Positions 1 through 8,251 of a stretch of 64,000 nucleotides of DNA are shown here, piece by piece. This DNA comes from Thalassospira sp. MCCC 1A01428 (GTDB lineage: Bacteria; Pseudomonadota; Alphaproteobacteria; Rhodospirillales; Thalassospiraceae). A program made the translations under genes and the position numbers. The notes under the pieces were generated by a model. That model had not been told where the DNA came from, did not search any database, and saw nothing but the letters and a program-made list of their open reading frames with translations. The stretch is taken from contig NZ_JFJZ01000016.1 in NCBI RefSeq assembly GCF_002115825.1, positions 30,737 through 94,736 on the forward strand, in the 5' to 3' direction. Every line of letters begins with the position of its first letter. Positions within the stretch are counted from its first letter, which is position 1.

Positions 1-1442
1 CAACGCAACTGGTGTCGATCTATTACGATACGCCGAAATTATCGCTGTCACGCAAAGGGCTTGCGATTCGGGTGCGAAAAAAAGGTGCCACCGGATGGGA
101 GCAGACGGTTAAGGCATCCAACGGACTGCGCGCCGCCCTGCCAGAGCGACAGGAATGGACGGTCGAACTTGAAAACGGTGAACTTGATCTGTCAAAATTC
201 AGCGATCAGGACGTTCTCGCCTTGCTCGACAAGATGGTTAAAAGCAAGAAAATCGAACGCATTTTTGAAACCGATCTTGCGCGCACCAGCGTTGATCTGG
301 GGTATCGGGATGCGGTGATGGAACTGGCAATTGACCAGGGTGTGGTGCGTGCCGGAAACCGCGAATCCCCGATTTCCGAAGTTGAACTGGAATTAAAGGA
401 AGGCCACCCTGCCACCCTGTTTGACCTGGCGCTGGAATTGCAGCGCACCGTGCCGCTGTATTTAAGTTTGCGTTCCAAGGCATCACGCGGTCGGTCGCTT
501 TATTTTGATGAACAGCCAACATTTTATCGTGCCGATCCGGTTGGTTTGCAGGCCGATATGAGTGCGGAAGAAGCCTTTCGCGCGGTGATTGCCCAGGGTG
601 TAACCATGATTTTGGGCAACGAAGTCTGTGTGCGCAAAGACCTGCACCCCGAAGGGTGCCATCAGATGCGCGTCGGAATGCGCAGGTTGCGTGTTGCCTT
701 TAGCCTGTTTCGCCATAACCTGCCGGCGGGCGAAGCTGTTTTAATTCGCCGCCTGTTAAAATCCTGCGCCAAGGGGCTGGATGCCTTGCGCGACTGGGAT
801 GTGTTTTTGGATGAAACCCTGCCGACCATTGAGCTGCGGTTTCCTGACAAAACCGAACACGGCCCGAATGCCGAATTGCGCAAAGCCGCCGAAGGGCAGC
901 GTGCGCTGGCCTTCAAGGCTGCAATTGCAATGCTGGAATCGTCAGATTATCAGCAACTTTGTTTGCTGCTTGGTGCATGGTCGAGCTATTCGCGCTGGGC
1001 ATCGGGGGCCAGTGCGGCGCAAATGCGGGCCATGTCCGCCCCGATTGGCGAACTGGCCGCACCGCTTTTGGAAAAAGCGCGCAAGCGCATGGCCCGTCGC
1101 GGCGATAATTTGACCGAACTTAGCATCACCGGCCTGCATGCCTGGCGGCTGGATGTAAAACAGATGCGTTATGCCTGTGATTTTTTCTATGAAATCTATG
1201 GCGGTAAATCGGTTAAAAAATTTCGCAGCAGCCTGGCCGAATTGCAGGATATTCTGGGTCAGTTAAATGATGCTGCCGTTGCCGAAGCCAGACTATCGGT
1301 ACTGCAACCCGACCTTGATGCCGCAGGTTTGATCGGCGTCGGGCGAATTGCGGGCTGGTATGGCGCGCGGGCCGATTACCGGTTGCAGGGAATAGCCGCC
1401 GCGTGGAAAGCCTTTGATAAACAAAAGCCGTTTTGGCGTTAA
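1..1442 (+). CDS. CYTH-CHAD domain protein (5' end cut by window)
   Basis: Probable inorganic polyphosphate-binding or triphosphatase-type protein. The visible N-terminal part carries the CYTH signature 'SIYYDTP' followed by a basic LRVR-type strand ('LAIRVRKKG') and alternating Glu-rich strands ('EVELELKEG'), as in the triphosphate tunnel fold. From about visible residue 215 a CHAD domain begins ('HQMRVGMRRLRVAFSLFR') and its second half has 'LHAWRLDVKQMRYACDFFYE' near residue 372. The frame stays open to base 1 upstream of a GTG at 12, and the first CYTH strand with its ExExK motif is missing, so the true start lies outside the window and the GTG is probably internal. CHAD domains are known to bind polyphosphate; enzymatic activity here is inferred only. 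Confidence 0.85.
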   Translation, partial: TQLVSIYYDTPKLSLSRKGLAIRVRKKGATGWEQTVKASNGLRAALPERQEWTVELENGELDLSKFSDQDVLALLDKMVKSKKIERIFETDLARTSVDLGYRDAVMELAIDQGVVRAGNRESPISEVELELKEGHPATLFDLALELQRTVPLYLSLRSKASRGRSLYFDEQPTFYRADPVGLQADMSAEEAFRAVIAQGVTMILGNEVCVRKDLHPEGCHQMRVGMRRLRVAFSLFRHNLPAGEAVLIRRLLKSCAKGLDALRDWDVFLDETLPTIELRFPDKTEHGPNAELRKAAEGQRALAFKAAIAMLESSDYQQLCLLLGAWSSYSRWASGASAAQMRAMSAPIGELAAPLLEKARKRMARRGDNLTELSITGLHAWRLDVKQMRYACDFFYEIYGGKSVKKFRSSLAELQDILGQLNDAAVAEARLSVLQPDLDAAGLIGVGRIAGWYGARADYRLQGIAAAWKAFDKQKPFWR

Positions 1443-1498
1443 AGAACCGCTGATTTTCGCTGTTTGCGGTGTCTGGTTCCGCCAAACCGGCAATTCAT

Positions 1499-1528
1499 CC
1501 CGGTCCTGTCAGATCGAGACAGGCCGGG
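1499..1528. terminator. Hairpin between convergent CYTH-CHAD and photolyase genes
   Basis: CCCGG(T)CCTGTC pairs with GACAGGCCGGG around a 7-nt loop, with one bulged T. It lies between two convergent stop codons, as expected of a shared terminator, but neither side has a good T tract. Confidence is modest. Confidence 0.4.
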
Positions 1529-1550
1529 TAGGGGCCAAAGCACTTTCCCT

Positions 1551-3059
1551 TTAATGCGTATCGTCCCCGGTGCTGGCGGCTTTCATGTCGCGATAGGCAT
1601 TCATAGCGCGGTCGCGCCCCCCTTTTAAATCGACAATCGGTTCGGGGTATGTGTGCCCCAGTTTAACACCCGCCCCGTGTAGGATAAGGGCAGGGGCCTC
1701 CCACGGTTTATGGATGTGGGTGTTTGGCAATTCGCGAAGTTCCGGCACCCACCTGCGCACATAATCGCCGTTTGAATCAAATTTTTCACCCTGTAAAACC
1801 GGGTTGAAAATGCGAAAATACGGTGCTGCATCTGCCCCGCTACCGCCAATCCATTGCCATGAAAACGGGTCCGCCGCCGGGCAGGCATCGACCAGGGTGT
1901 CATCAAACCATTCCAGCCCATGGTGCCAGTGTTGCAACAAATGTTTGACCAGCAACGACCCGACAATCATGCGGACCCGGTTATGCATATAGCCGGTATG
2001 CCAAAGTTCGCGCATGCCGGCATCCACAATCGGGTAACCGGTTTGCCCGCGTTGCCATGCCTTCAGGTCGGCTTTGTCGTCACGCCACGGGAAGTGGGCA
2101 AATTGCGCCTGCAGGGGGGTGTGGCGCAAATCATCGGCATGAAACAGCACATGATGGGCAAATTCGCGCCAGCCCAGTTCGGATAAAAATTTTGATGCAG
2201 TTTTGCCGTGCCCGGGCTCGGCTTCGGCATGGTGGGTTAGCGCGTGCCATATTTCGCGCGGGCTGATTTCACCAAAACGTAAATGCGGAGAAAGTTCGGA
2301 TGTCACCAAATGATCGGGCCGGTCGCGCAGGTCAGCATAATCAACCAGACGATCGTCGATAAAGTCATGTAATTTCTGGCGGGCGGATTTTTCACCAGGG
2401 GTAAATCGCTCGGCCAGTCCGCCTGCCCAATTCACCGGTACGGGCGACAGGTCCAGGTCACTCAGCGCCATCGCGTCATCTGGCGTGATGCCCGATAACG
2501 GCATGTTTTGGGGGGCCGGTTTGGGCTGCCGGGGTGGCGGCATTTTCAGGCAGGCCCGCCAGAAGGGGGAAAACACCTTAAACGATGTGCCCGCGCCGGT
2601 TTTGACTTCCCAGGGCTCAAACAGCAAGTGGCTGTTAAAACTGTCGCACAGCAGGTTTAACGTATCGCGACAATGGTTTTTAAGGGCAGTATCGCGTTTG
2701 ACCGATTGCGGGTCATAGCAGCGATTCCAGAATATCGCCGCGATATCGTGGTCGTGGCATAGTTTTGAAAGGGTCTGTTTTGCATTTTGGCGAAACAGAT
2801 GCAGGATTTTACCCGGCGTTTGTGGCGCAGGCTGATCGCCTAGCGTGGCGATGGCCATTTCAAGGTCGGTCAGGCTTTTTTCCAGCCACCAGCGTGTCGC
2901 ACCACCTAGCTGGTTTTCCATAACGTTATCAAGAATATAAACGGGCAGAACAACGCCATCGTTCTCTTTGGCCCATGTTATGGCAGCATCTAAGGCGGGA
3001 TTGTCGGTTAACCGCAAATCATTGCGAAACCACATAATGGCAATCGGGGGGCGGGGCAT
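1551..3059 (-). CDS. phrB: Deoxyribodipyrimidine photo-lyase (class I cryptochrome/photolyase)
   Basis: Light-driven FAD enzyme that splits cyclobutane pyrimidine dimers. The 502-aa length is normal. The N-terminal antenna domain begins with 'IMWFRNDLRLTDNPAL'. The C-terminal FAD domain has 'LGWREFAHHVLFH', 'WHTGYMHNRVRMIVGSLLVK' and 'DPFSWQWIGGSGADAAPYFR', followed by 'IFNPVLQGEKFD', the class I signature. The ATG at 3059 puts the antenna strand at the expected distance from the N terminus. It lies 101 bp downstream of the MocR-type gene on the same strand, but no functional link is evident. A DASH or (6-4) photolyase is less likely given this class I-type C-terminal motif. Confidence 0.95.
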   Translation of the reverse strand: MPRPPIAIMWFRNDLRLTDNPALDAAITWAKENDGVVLPVYILDNVMENQLGGATRWWLEKSLTDLEMAIATLGDQPAPQTPGKILHLFRQNAKQTLSKLCHDHDIAAIFWNRCYDPQSVKRDTALKNHCRDTLNLLCDSFNSHLLFEPWEVKTGAGTSFKVFSPFWRACLKMPPPRQPKPAPQNMPLSGITPDDAMALSDLDLSPVPVNWAGGLAERFTPGEKSARQKLHDFIDDRLVDYADLRDRPDHLVTSELSPHLRFGEISPREIWHALTHHAEAEPGHGKTASKFLSELGWREFAHHVLFHADDLRHTPLQAQFAHFPWRDDKADLKAWQRGQTGYPIVDAGMRELWHTGYMHNRVRMIVGSLLVKHLLQHWHHGLEWFDDTLVDACPAADPFSWQWIGGSGADAAPYFRIFNPVLQGEKFDSNGDYVRRWVPELRELPNTHIHKPWEAPALILHGAGVKLGHTYPEPIVDLKGGRDRAMNAYRDMKAASTGDDTH

Positions 3060-3160
3060 CCGGGCCTCTTGTTATCGCGGGTCCAAAGGCGAGCAGAGCG
3101 CGTCACTTTATCAATACCAGGGGAAGTATATGACGCGCTCGTGCTCTGGCTCGGGGTACA

Positions 3161-4765
3161 TTAAGATTTACGGCGTAAAATCGTAACCAGATCACGAAAA
3201 CTTTCGTCCAGCAGTTTTTTCTCCCACCCGGCAAATCCCAGTATCAGCCCCTGACGTGCAGGATCGTTAACAGGGGCTGCCCTGTTATGGAAATAGGACG
3301 ATAAAAACCGGCAGTCGATTTGCCTGGCAAGCAGGGCCTGTTCATAGGTTTGGTCTGCTTTGCCATTAACCAGGCGGGCGCAAACGTGCAATCCGCCATC
3401 GGTTGGCACAACATCAAGCAGGTCAGGGGCCCGGGTTGTGATCAACGATAAAAGATGCAGGCGTCTTTCCCCGTATAGCTGGCGCATTTTGCGAACGTGG
3501 CTTCCAAAATGGCCATCGGTGAAAAATGCGGCCAGGGCTGCCTGGGCTGTGGGGGCCGGAACACCGTCGGCAAAGCCGCGCAAACCACGAAAAACCGGCA
3601 CCAGATCGGGGGGTAATACCAGATAGCCCAGTCGAATGCCCGGAAACAGAACCCGTGAAAACGTGCCAACATAAATCACACGGTTATCCCGGTCCAACCC
3701 TTGCAGGGATGACAAAGGCGGGCCGTCATAACGATATTCGCTGTCGTAATCATCCTCGATGATCCAGCCATCAACATCGCGCGCCCATTGTAGCAGCGAT
3801 AATCGCCGTGCCAGCGACAATGTGGTGCCCATCGGGTAGTTGCGGGATGGCGTGGTGACAACCATGCGGACGGGGGCGGTTGTTTCGGCTGTCAGCGCGC
3901 TAACCTGCAAGCCTTCCTGATCTACGGCAATGGGGTGAATAACCGCACCATTGGCGGCCAGTACCCCGCGTATGCCTTCATATCCGGGGTCTTCAAGGGC
4001 AACCACATCGCCCGGGTCAATCAGGGCGCGCCCGATAAGATCAAGCGCCTGTTGGGCGCCCGATACAATCATGATGCGGCTGGCATCGCAATTCACCCCG
4101 CGTGACTGCCGCAACCAAGCCGCGATTTCGCTGCGCAATCCGTGCAGTCCCATGCTGTCCGTCGGGGTGGACAGGGCCTGTTTGGGCAGGCGCCACGTCC
4201 GGCGTAATAACCGCGCCCATATATCAAACGGAAACGCCGATAAATCAGGGGTGGCGGGGTTAAATGGCCTTGATGTGGGAAAATGCGGGTGATGACGGTT
4301 GTAAGCAAGGCTGCGCAGGGCACTTTTGCTGATCCGAAGCGGCCGTGGCGGGGCCTTGCTATTACCGTGTTCGGGGTGGGGGGCGGTTGTGCCGGTTGCC
4401 GCCGGGCTGATGGCCGGAATTTGGGTGTTTAACGGGTTTGCATGGGCGGCTGCGTCGGTGCGGGGTGGGGTAACCGTTTCACCCATATTAAATAACCGGT
4501 CAGGCAGGCTGGCGGCAACAAAGCTGCCCGCGCCCACACGACCTTCCAGATAGCCTTCCGACATCAGCAAATCAAATGCATTGACCACGGTATTGCGGGA
4601 CATGCGCAATTGTTGCGCCAGGTCGCGGGTGGCAGGCAGTTTTTCGCCCGGTTTTAATCGGCCGTCCAAAATGGCCGCGCGAATGCCCAGGTAAAGCCGC
4701 CGATATGCCGGTTGGCTGGCCTCATCAGGGCGGCTTGCGAATATCCAGGAGAAAACGGTGCTCAT
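3161..4765 (-). CDS. MocR/PdxR-type regulator: GntR wHTH plus aminotransferase-like domain
   Basis: Transcriptional regulator of 534 aa. Residues about 20-95 form a GntR winged helix ('PATRDLAQQLRMSRNTVVNA', then 'LMSEGYLEGRVGAGSFV'). After a Pro/Ala-rich linker, residues about 165-530 form a fold-type I aminotransferase-like domain ('VSGAQQALDLIGRALIDPGD', 'VALEDPGYEGIRG', 'EDDYDSEYRYDG'). MocR proteins usually bind PLP through a Lys in 'GTFSKxLFP'. Here the motif is 'GTFSRVLFPGIRLGY', so residue 371 is Arg (codon CGG on the minus strand), and PLP could not form the usual Schiff base. The gene is divergent from a PNPOx-fold flavoprotein gene across a 130-bp region with repeats, which suggests it controls that gene. 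Effector and target are unproven. Confidence 0.9.
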   Translation of the reverse strand: MSTVFSWIFASRPDEASQPAYRRLYLGIRAAILDGRLKPGEKLPATRDLAQQLRMSRNTVVNAFDLLMSEGYLEGRVGAGSFVAASLPDRLFNMGETVTPPRTDAAAHANPLNTQIPAISPAATGTTAPHPEHGNSKAPPRPLRISKSALRSLAYNRHHPHFPTSRPFNPATPDLSAFPFDIWARLLRRTWRLPKQALSTPTDSMGLHGLRSEIAAWLRQSRGVNCDASRIMIVSGAQQALDLIGRALIDPGDVVALEDPGYEGIRGVLAANGAVIHPIAVDQEGLQVSALTAETTAPVRMVVTTPSRNYPMGTTLSLARRLSLLQWARDVDGWIIEDDYDSEYRYDGPPLSSLQGLDRDNRVIYVGTFSRVLFPGIRLGYLVLPPDLVPVFRGLRGFADGVPAPTAQAALAAFFTDGHFGSHVRKMRQLYGERRLHLLSLITTRAPDLLDVVPTDGGLHVCARLVNGKADQTYEQALLARQIDCRFLSSYFHNRAAPVNDPARQGLILGFAGWEKKLLDESFRDLVTILRRKS

Positions 4766-4780
4766 GCCGGGCTGTGCTTT

Positions 4781-4837
4781 GCAAAATTGGTTCTATCAAT
4801 TTTCTTATATCGGTTCTTATGAAAAGTCCAATTTTGG
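4781..4837. promoter_or_regulatory. Candidate MocR operator in divergent intergenic region
   Basis: GCAAAATTGG (4781-4790) and CCAATTTTGG (4828-4837) form an inverted repeat with 9 of 10 matching positions. Between them are two direct repeats, GGTTCTAT (4789-4796) and GGTTCTTAT (4812-4820), 23 bp apart. Direct repeats about two helical turns apart are the usual binding sites of MocR regulators such as GabR and PdxR. The element lies between the MocR start and the PNPOx-like gene. Binding itself is inferred. Confidence 0.5.
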
Positions 4838-4895
4838 CGATGATGCGGGCAAAGCAATTTATATCGGTGGGCCCGTGACAGCCAGGGAGAGAGCA

Positions 4896-5540
4896 ATGAG
4901 CGCGACCAATTATGATACTCAGCCTCATACCAAAGTGGTTCGGGGTGCCAAGCGCGCCAGCTATGATCGTGAAGCGGTGCACCGCATTATTGATGAAGCA
5001 ATCATTTGCCATGTCAGCACGGTGCTGGATGGGCGCCCGGTAATGATCCCCACCGCACACTGGCGGGTGGGCGAACAGTTTTATATTCACGGGTCGTCAA
5101 AAAATCGCATATTGACCGCGCTTGCCAACGGGGCGGAGGCCTGCATTTGCATCGCCCATCTTGATGGGTTGGTAATGGCCCGTGCCGCCATGCATCATAC
5201 GGCCAATTATCGTTCGGTGGTGATGTATGGCAAAGCACGTGTCATTGAGGATCCGGCGTCGAAAATGGAACAGGCCGCCCTGTTTATTGAAAAACTGGCC
5301 AAGGGGCGCTGGGAGCAAATTCGCCATCCGAACCCGCAGGAACTAAAGGCGACCATGTTCCTGGAATTCGACATGGAAGCAGTTTCGGCGAAAATTCGTG
5401 CGGGCGACCCTGTTGATGACGAAGAAGATTATGCCTTGCCGGTTTGGGCCGGGGTTTTGCCCTGTCGCACTGTTTGGGATGCGCCGATAGATGATAGCCG
5501 GCTTGACCGCAGCATTTTAGGCGATGCCACCCCTGCCTAG
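4896..5540 (+). CDS. Pyridoxamine 5'-phosphate oxidase-family FMN-binding protein
   Basis: Small split-barrel flavoprotein of 214 aa. The early segment 'HVSTVLDGRPVMIPTAHW', then 'FYIHGSSKNRILTALANG', and the later 'YRSVVMYGKARVIED' are typical of the NimA-like/PNPOx-like group that binds FMN. An upstream ATG at 4758 would place the start inside the divergent MocR gene. The ATG at 4896 follows a GGGAGAGAG purine-rich site and starts a protein of normal family length, so it is preferred. The divergent MocR regulator suggests a role tied to vitamin B6 or flavin metabolism, but the substrate cannot be read from the sequence. Confidence 0.85.
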   Translation: MSATNYDTQPHTKVVRGAKRASYDREAVHRIIDEAIICHVSTVLDGRPVMIPTAHWRVGEQFYIHGSSKNRILTALANGAEACICIAHLDGLVMARAAMHHTANYRSVVMYGKARVIEDPASKMEQAALFIEKLAKGRWEQIRHPNPQELKATMFLEFDMEAVSAKIRAGDPVDDEEDYALPVWAGVLPCRTVWDAPIDDSRLDRSILGDATPA

Positions 5541-5597
5541 AAGCTGCGAACTGGCGCAGGGTTGCTCTCAACCGGCTGGCCCTGCGCCATTTTCATA

Positions 5598-5630
5598 AAA
5601 AAATGCGGACCCGTGTGGCCCGCATTTTTT
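5598..5630. terminator. Bidirectional rho-independent terminator
   Basis: AAAAAATGCGG and CCGCATTTTTT form an 11-bp stem around 'acccgtgtgg'. T tracts occur on both strands, between the convergent PNPOx-like gene and psuG. Confidence 0.85.
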
Positions 5631-5655
5631 GCATTTGTGATTTGTCGCGGTGGCG

Positions 5656-6576
5656 TTATTTCGCCATTGCAACAGCAATTTGCGCGCCCAGCCGGGCATT
5701 GTTGCGCACCAGCGCAATGTTGGCTTCCAGGCTTTTGCCTTTGGTATGCTGCGTTACCCGTTGTAACAAAAACGGGGTTACATCACGCCCGTGAATGTTC
5801 AGCCCCTTGGCTTCGACCAGGGCCGAGTCAATGGCATGTTCAATGGCTTCAAGTGCCAGGGCCTTGTCGGCAGGTGGCGGGTTGCCAATCACAACGCCGC
5901 CTTCAAGGCCAAATTCCCATTTCGATGCCAGGAATGCGGCAATTTCGCCCGGTGTATCAAGGCGCAAGGGCGCTTTTTGCCCGCTTTTGACCGTGTAAAA
6001 CGCCGGAAATTCATCGGTGCCATAGGCAATAACCGGCACGCCCAGCGTTTCAAGATGTTCCAGCGTCATGGGAATGTCCAAAATCGCTTTGGCCCCTGCG
6101 CACACAACGGCCACGCTGGTTTTGCCCAATTCGGTCAAATCGGCCGAAATGTCAAAGCTGGTGGCAAGTTCGCGGTGAACGCCGCCAATGCCGCCAGTGG
6201 CGAAAACCTTGATTCCGGCTTTTTCTGCCAAAATCATGGTGGCGGAAACCGTGGTTGCCCCGTCGCATTTTTTGGCAATGGCATAGGGAATATCGCGACG
6301 CGACAATTTTAAAATATCGCTGCCTTTGGCGAAATATTCCAGCTCAGCCGGGGAAAGCCCGATTTTGCAGCGCCCGCCAATAACGGCGATGGTGGCCGGA
6401 ATGGCACCGTTATCGCGCACATCCTGTTCAACGGCCTGTGCGGTTTCCAGGTTTTGCGGATAGGGCATGCCATGCGAAATGATCGTTGATTCCAGGGCAA
6501 CGACCGGCGCGCCGCTGGCAAAGGCTTCGGCAACTTCGGGGGCAAGATCAATAAATTCGGACATTCTCATGCTCAT
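5656..6576 (-). CDS. psuG: Pseudouridine-5'-phosphate glycosidase
   Basis: Cleaves the C-C glycosidic bond of pseudouridine 5'-phosphate to uracil and ribose 5-phosphate. At 306 aa it is full length and shows the family motifs 'VALESTIISHGMPYPQN', 'GGRCKIGL', 'KCDGATTVSATM', 'VFATGGIGGVHR', 'VVCAGAKAILDI' and 'YGTDEFPAFY'. No PsuK-type sugar kinase is adjacent, although psuG and psuK are often paired or fused, so the kinase must lie elsewhere or be replaced. Several in-frame ATGs (6576, 6570, 6564) lie close together, so the exact start is uncertain by a few residues. Confidence 0.95.
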   Translation of the reverse strand: MSMRMSEFIDLAPEVAEAFASGAPVVALESTIISHGMPYPQNLETAQAVEQDVRDNGAIPATIAVIGGRCKIGLSPAELEYFAKGSDILKLSRRDIPYAIAKKCDGATTVSATMILAEKAGIKVFATGGIGGVHRELATSFDISADLTELGKTSVAVVCAGAKAILDIPMTLEHLETLGVPVIAYGTDEFPAFYTVKSGQKAPLRLDTPGEIAAFLASKWEFGLEGGVVIGNPPPADKALALEAIEHAIDSALVEAKGLNIHGRDVTPFLLQRVTQHTKGKSLEANIALVRNNARLGAQIAVAMAK

Positions 6577-6751
6577 ATCACGGTTAAAGTTTTAAGGTTC
6601 AGGATTAGATAAAGAGCTCTGCATTTGCCAGCTATAATTCCGGATAGGTGGCTTGATGTAAGGTAGGGCAGCCTGTAATCAGGTTGGCGGTCGTTTTGTG
6701 CCGAAAAGCGTTCTGACCAATCACTGGGTCGAAGAAAGGGGAATGGCCGTT

Positions 6752-7165
6752 ATGTCCGAGGCCTTGAAATGCCTGAAACAGCGTTATCCGACGGCTGCGA
6801 CTTTTAAATTTGGCGATAGTGCCGGTTTGTGTGCGTCTCTTGTTGGACTGGTGCGTGCGGGGAAAAAAGTCGCGACCTGCGGGGCATTACGCGATTATCA
6901 GAACGGCGAGGCCATGCCGGAAGTTGGCCGCCGGGATATTGCCCTTAACTGGGATGATACGCCCGCTCTTGTCATTGAAACCGTTGAAATCATTCAGTGC
7001 CGATTTGACGAGATAAGCGAAGAAATGGCCCTGGCCGAAGGCGAGGATGACAGCCTTGAAGAATGGCGGGTGGGGCACAGCGCCTATTTTGAGCGTAATG
7101 GCGGTTTTTCCCCGGACATGCAAATCGTATGGGAACGCTTTCGTCTGATCGAGGATTTGGGCTGA
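6752..7165 (+). CDS. ASCH domain protein
   Basis: Soluble protein of 137 aa. The core 'FKFGDSAGLCASLVGLVRAGKKVATCGAL', read as separate motifs 'FKFGDS' and 'GKKVATCGAL', and the C-terminal 'EEWRVGHSAYFERNGGFSPD' followed by 'ERFRLIE' match the ASCH (PUA-like) fold. ASCH proteins are thought to bind RNA or modified nucleosides; one member, YqfB, hydrolyses N4-acetylcytidine. An upstream GTG at 6698 gives 155 aa and an ATG at 6743 is also in frame, but AAAGGGG at 6735-6741 is best spaced for the ATG at 6752. The adjacent psuG, another modified-nucleoside enzyme, is divergent, so a nucleoside salvage link is possible but inferred. Confidence 0.75.
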   Translation: MSEALKCLKQRYPTAATFKFGDSAGLCASLVGLVRAGKKVATCGALRDYQNGEAMPEVGRRDIALNWDDTPALVIETVEIIQCRFDEISEEMALAEGEDDSLEEWRVGHSAYFERNGGFSPDMQIVWERFRLIEDLG

Positions 7166-7222
7166 TAGACCAGTTTGTCGGCATCATGTCATTGTTGGCC
7201 GGTTCGTATTGCGGCGTGTGAC

Positions 7223-8125
7223 TTACATTGCGGGTGTGTGTTGTAATTCGCTGCTCAAAACGTCCAGAAAGTGACGAATGCGTGGCGGCAAAAACGGGTG
7301 TTTTTCAAAGGTTGCGTAAAGGGCAATGTCATCGCAGGCATAATCGCCCAGACATTCAACCAGGGCCCCGGTTTGAATGTCATCGGCAATGTCCCACATG
7401 GCTTTCAGGCCAATGCCACGCCCGGCCCGGATCAGGGCATGCAAAACCTCGCCGCTGCTGGTTGCCAGTTGGCCCTTCACCTGTATGTGGCGCTTTTTAC
7501 CATTTTCCTGAAATACCCAGCGGTCAAACTTGCGGTTCTTGCGCATCAGGCAAATGCAGTGGTGAGTCAGCAAATCTTCCGGGGTTTGGGGTGTGCCATT
7601 TTTTGCCAGATATTCCGGCGTGGCGCACACGGCACGGCGGCTGGTGATTAACTGGCGCACAACAATGTCGGGGGCTTCGGGCAGGCCGATACGAATGGAA
7701 ACATCAATATTGGCGTCATTCACAACGGGCTGGTCATCCGACAGGGTAAAGCGAATATCGATATCGGGGTAAAGCGCACTGAATTTTGCAATGATCGGTG
7801 TGATCAGGGTGCGACCGATCTGCATCGGCGCGCTAATGCGTAACAGGCCGCTGGGCTTTACCGTTTTGGCGGTAATTTCCGCCTCGGCCGCATCAAGCTG
7901 TGCCAATATATTCTGGGCGCGTTCGTAATATAAAATGCCTTCATCCGTCAGCGAAAACCGCCGTGATGACCGTTGAAACAGCCTGATGGACAAGCGCTTT
8001 TCCATGGCTGAAAGGCGTCGGCTCATGGTGGCGGGGGAACTGTCGCACTGGCGGGCTGCCTCGGACAGGTTGCCAGCATCGACAATTTTGCAAAAAAGTC
8101 GAAGATCACTAATTTCATCATTCAT
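7223..8125 (-). CDS. LysR-family transcriptional regulator
   Basis: A 300-aa LTTR. Residues 1-60 form the winged HTH ('LRLFCKIVDAGNLSEAARQC', then 'SSPATMSRRLSAMEKRLSIR') and the rest is the periplasmic-binding-like effector domain ('LRISAPMQIGRTLITPI' and 'IDVSIRIGLPEAPDIVVRQL'). It is transcribed divergently from an MFS transporter gene, and a near-ideal LysR box lies in the 126-bp gap. The likely role is control of the transporter and itself; the inducer is unknown. Confidence 0.92.
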   Translation of the reverse strand: MNDEISDLRLFCKIVDAGNLSEAARQCDSSPATMSRRLSAMEKRLSIRLFQRSSRRFSLTDEGILYYERAQNILAQLDAAEAEITAKTVKPSGLLRISAPMQIGRTLITPIIAKFSALYPDIDIRFTLSDDQPVVNDANIDVSIRIGLPEAPDIVVRQLITSRRAVCATPEYLAKNGTPQTPEDLLTHHCICLMRKNRKFDRWVFQENGKKRHIQVKGQLATSSGEVLHALIRAGRGIGLKAMWDIADDIQTGALVECLGDYACDDIALYATFEKHPFLPPRIRHFLDVLSSELQHTPAM

Positions 8126-8147
8126 GGCAGGGGCATTTTTACTATTT

Positions 8148-8168
8148 TCTTTGCAGTTATTGCAAAGA
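8148..8168. promoter_or_regulatory. LysR-type operator (T-N11-A palindrome)
   Basis: TCTTTGCA-GTTAT-TGCAAAGA is a perfect 21-bp dyad and contains a T-N11-A core (8152 to 8164). It sits in the divergent gap, 23 bp from the LysR start and about 84 bp from the MFS start, which is typical of a LysR recognition site controlling both genes. Confidence 0.65.
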
Positions 8169-8251
8169 TACTGTGCATCCTGCCCGATTGTTCCGCAAGT
8201 GCCAAAGCCCTATCGTTATCACGATCAATTAAACTTTTCAGGCATCCGAAT

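Noticed and set aside
4758..4895. Longer N terminus for the PNPOx-like protein
   Set aside because: It would start inside the divergent MocR gene and run through the operator region; the ATG at 4896 has a good ribosome site.
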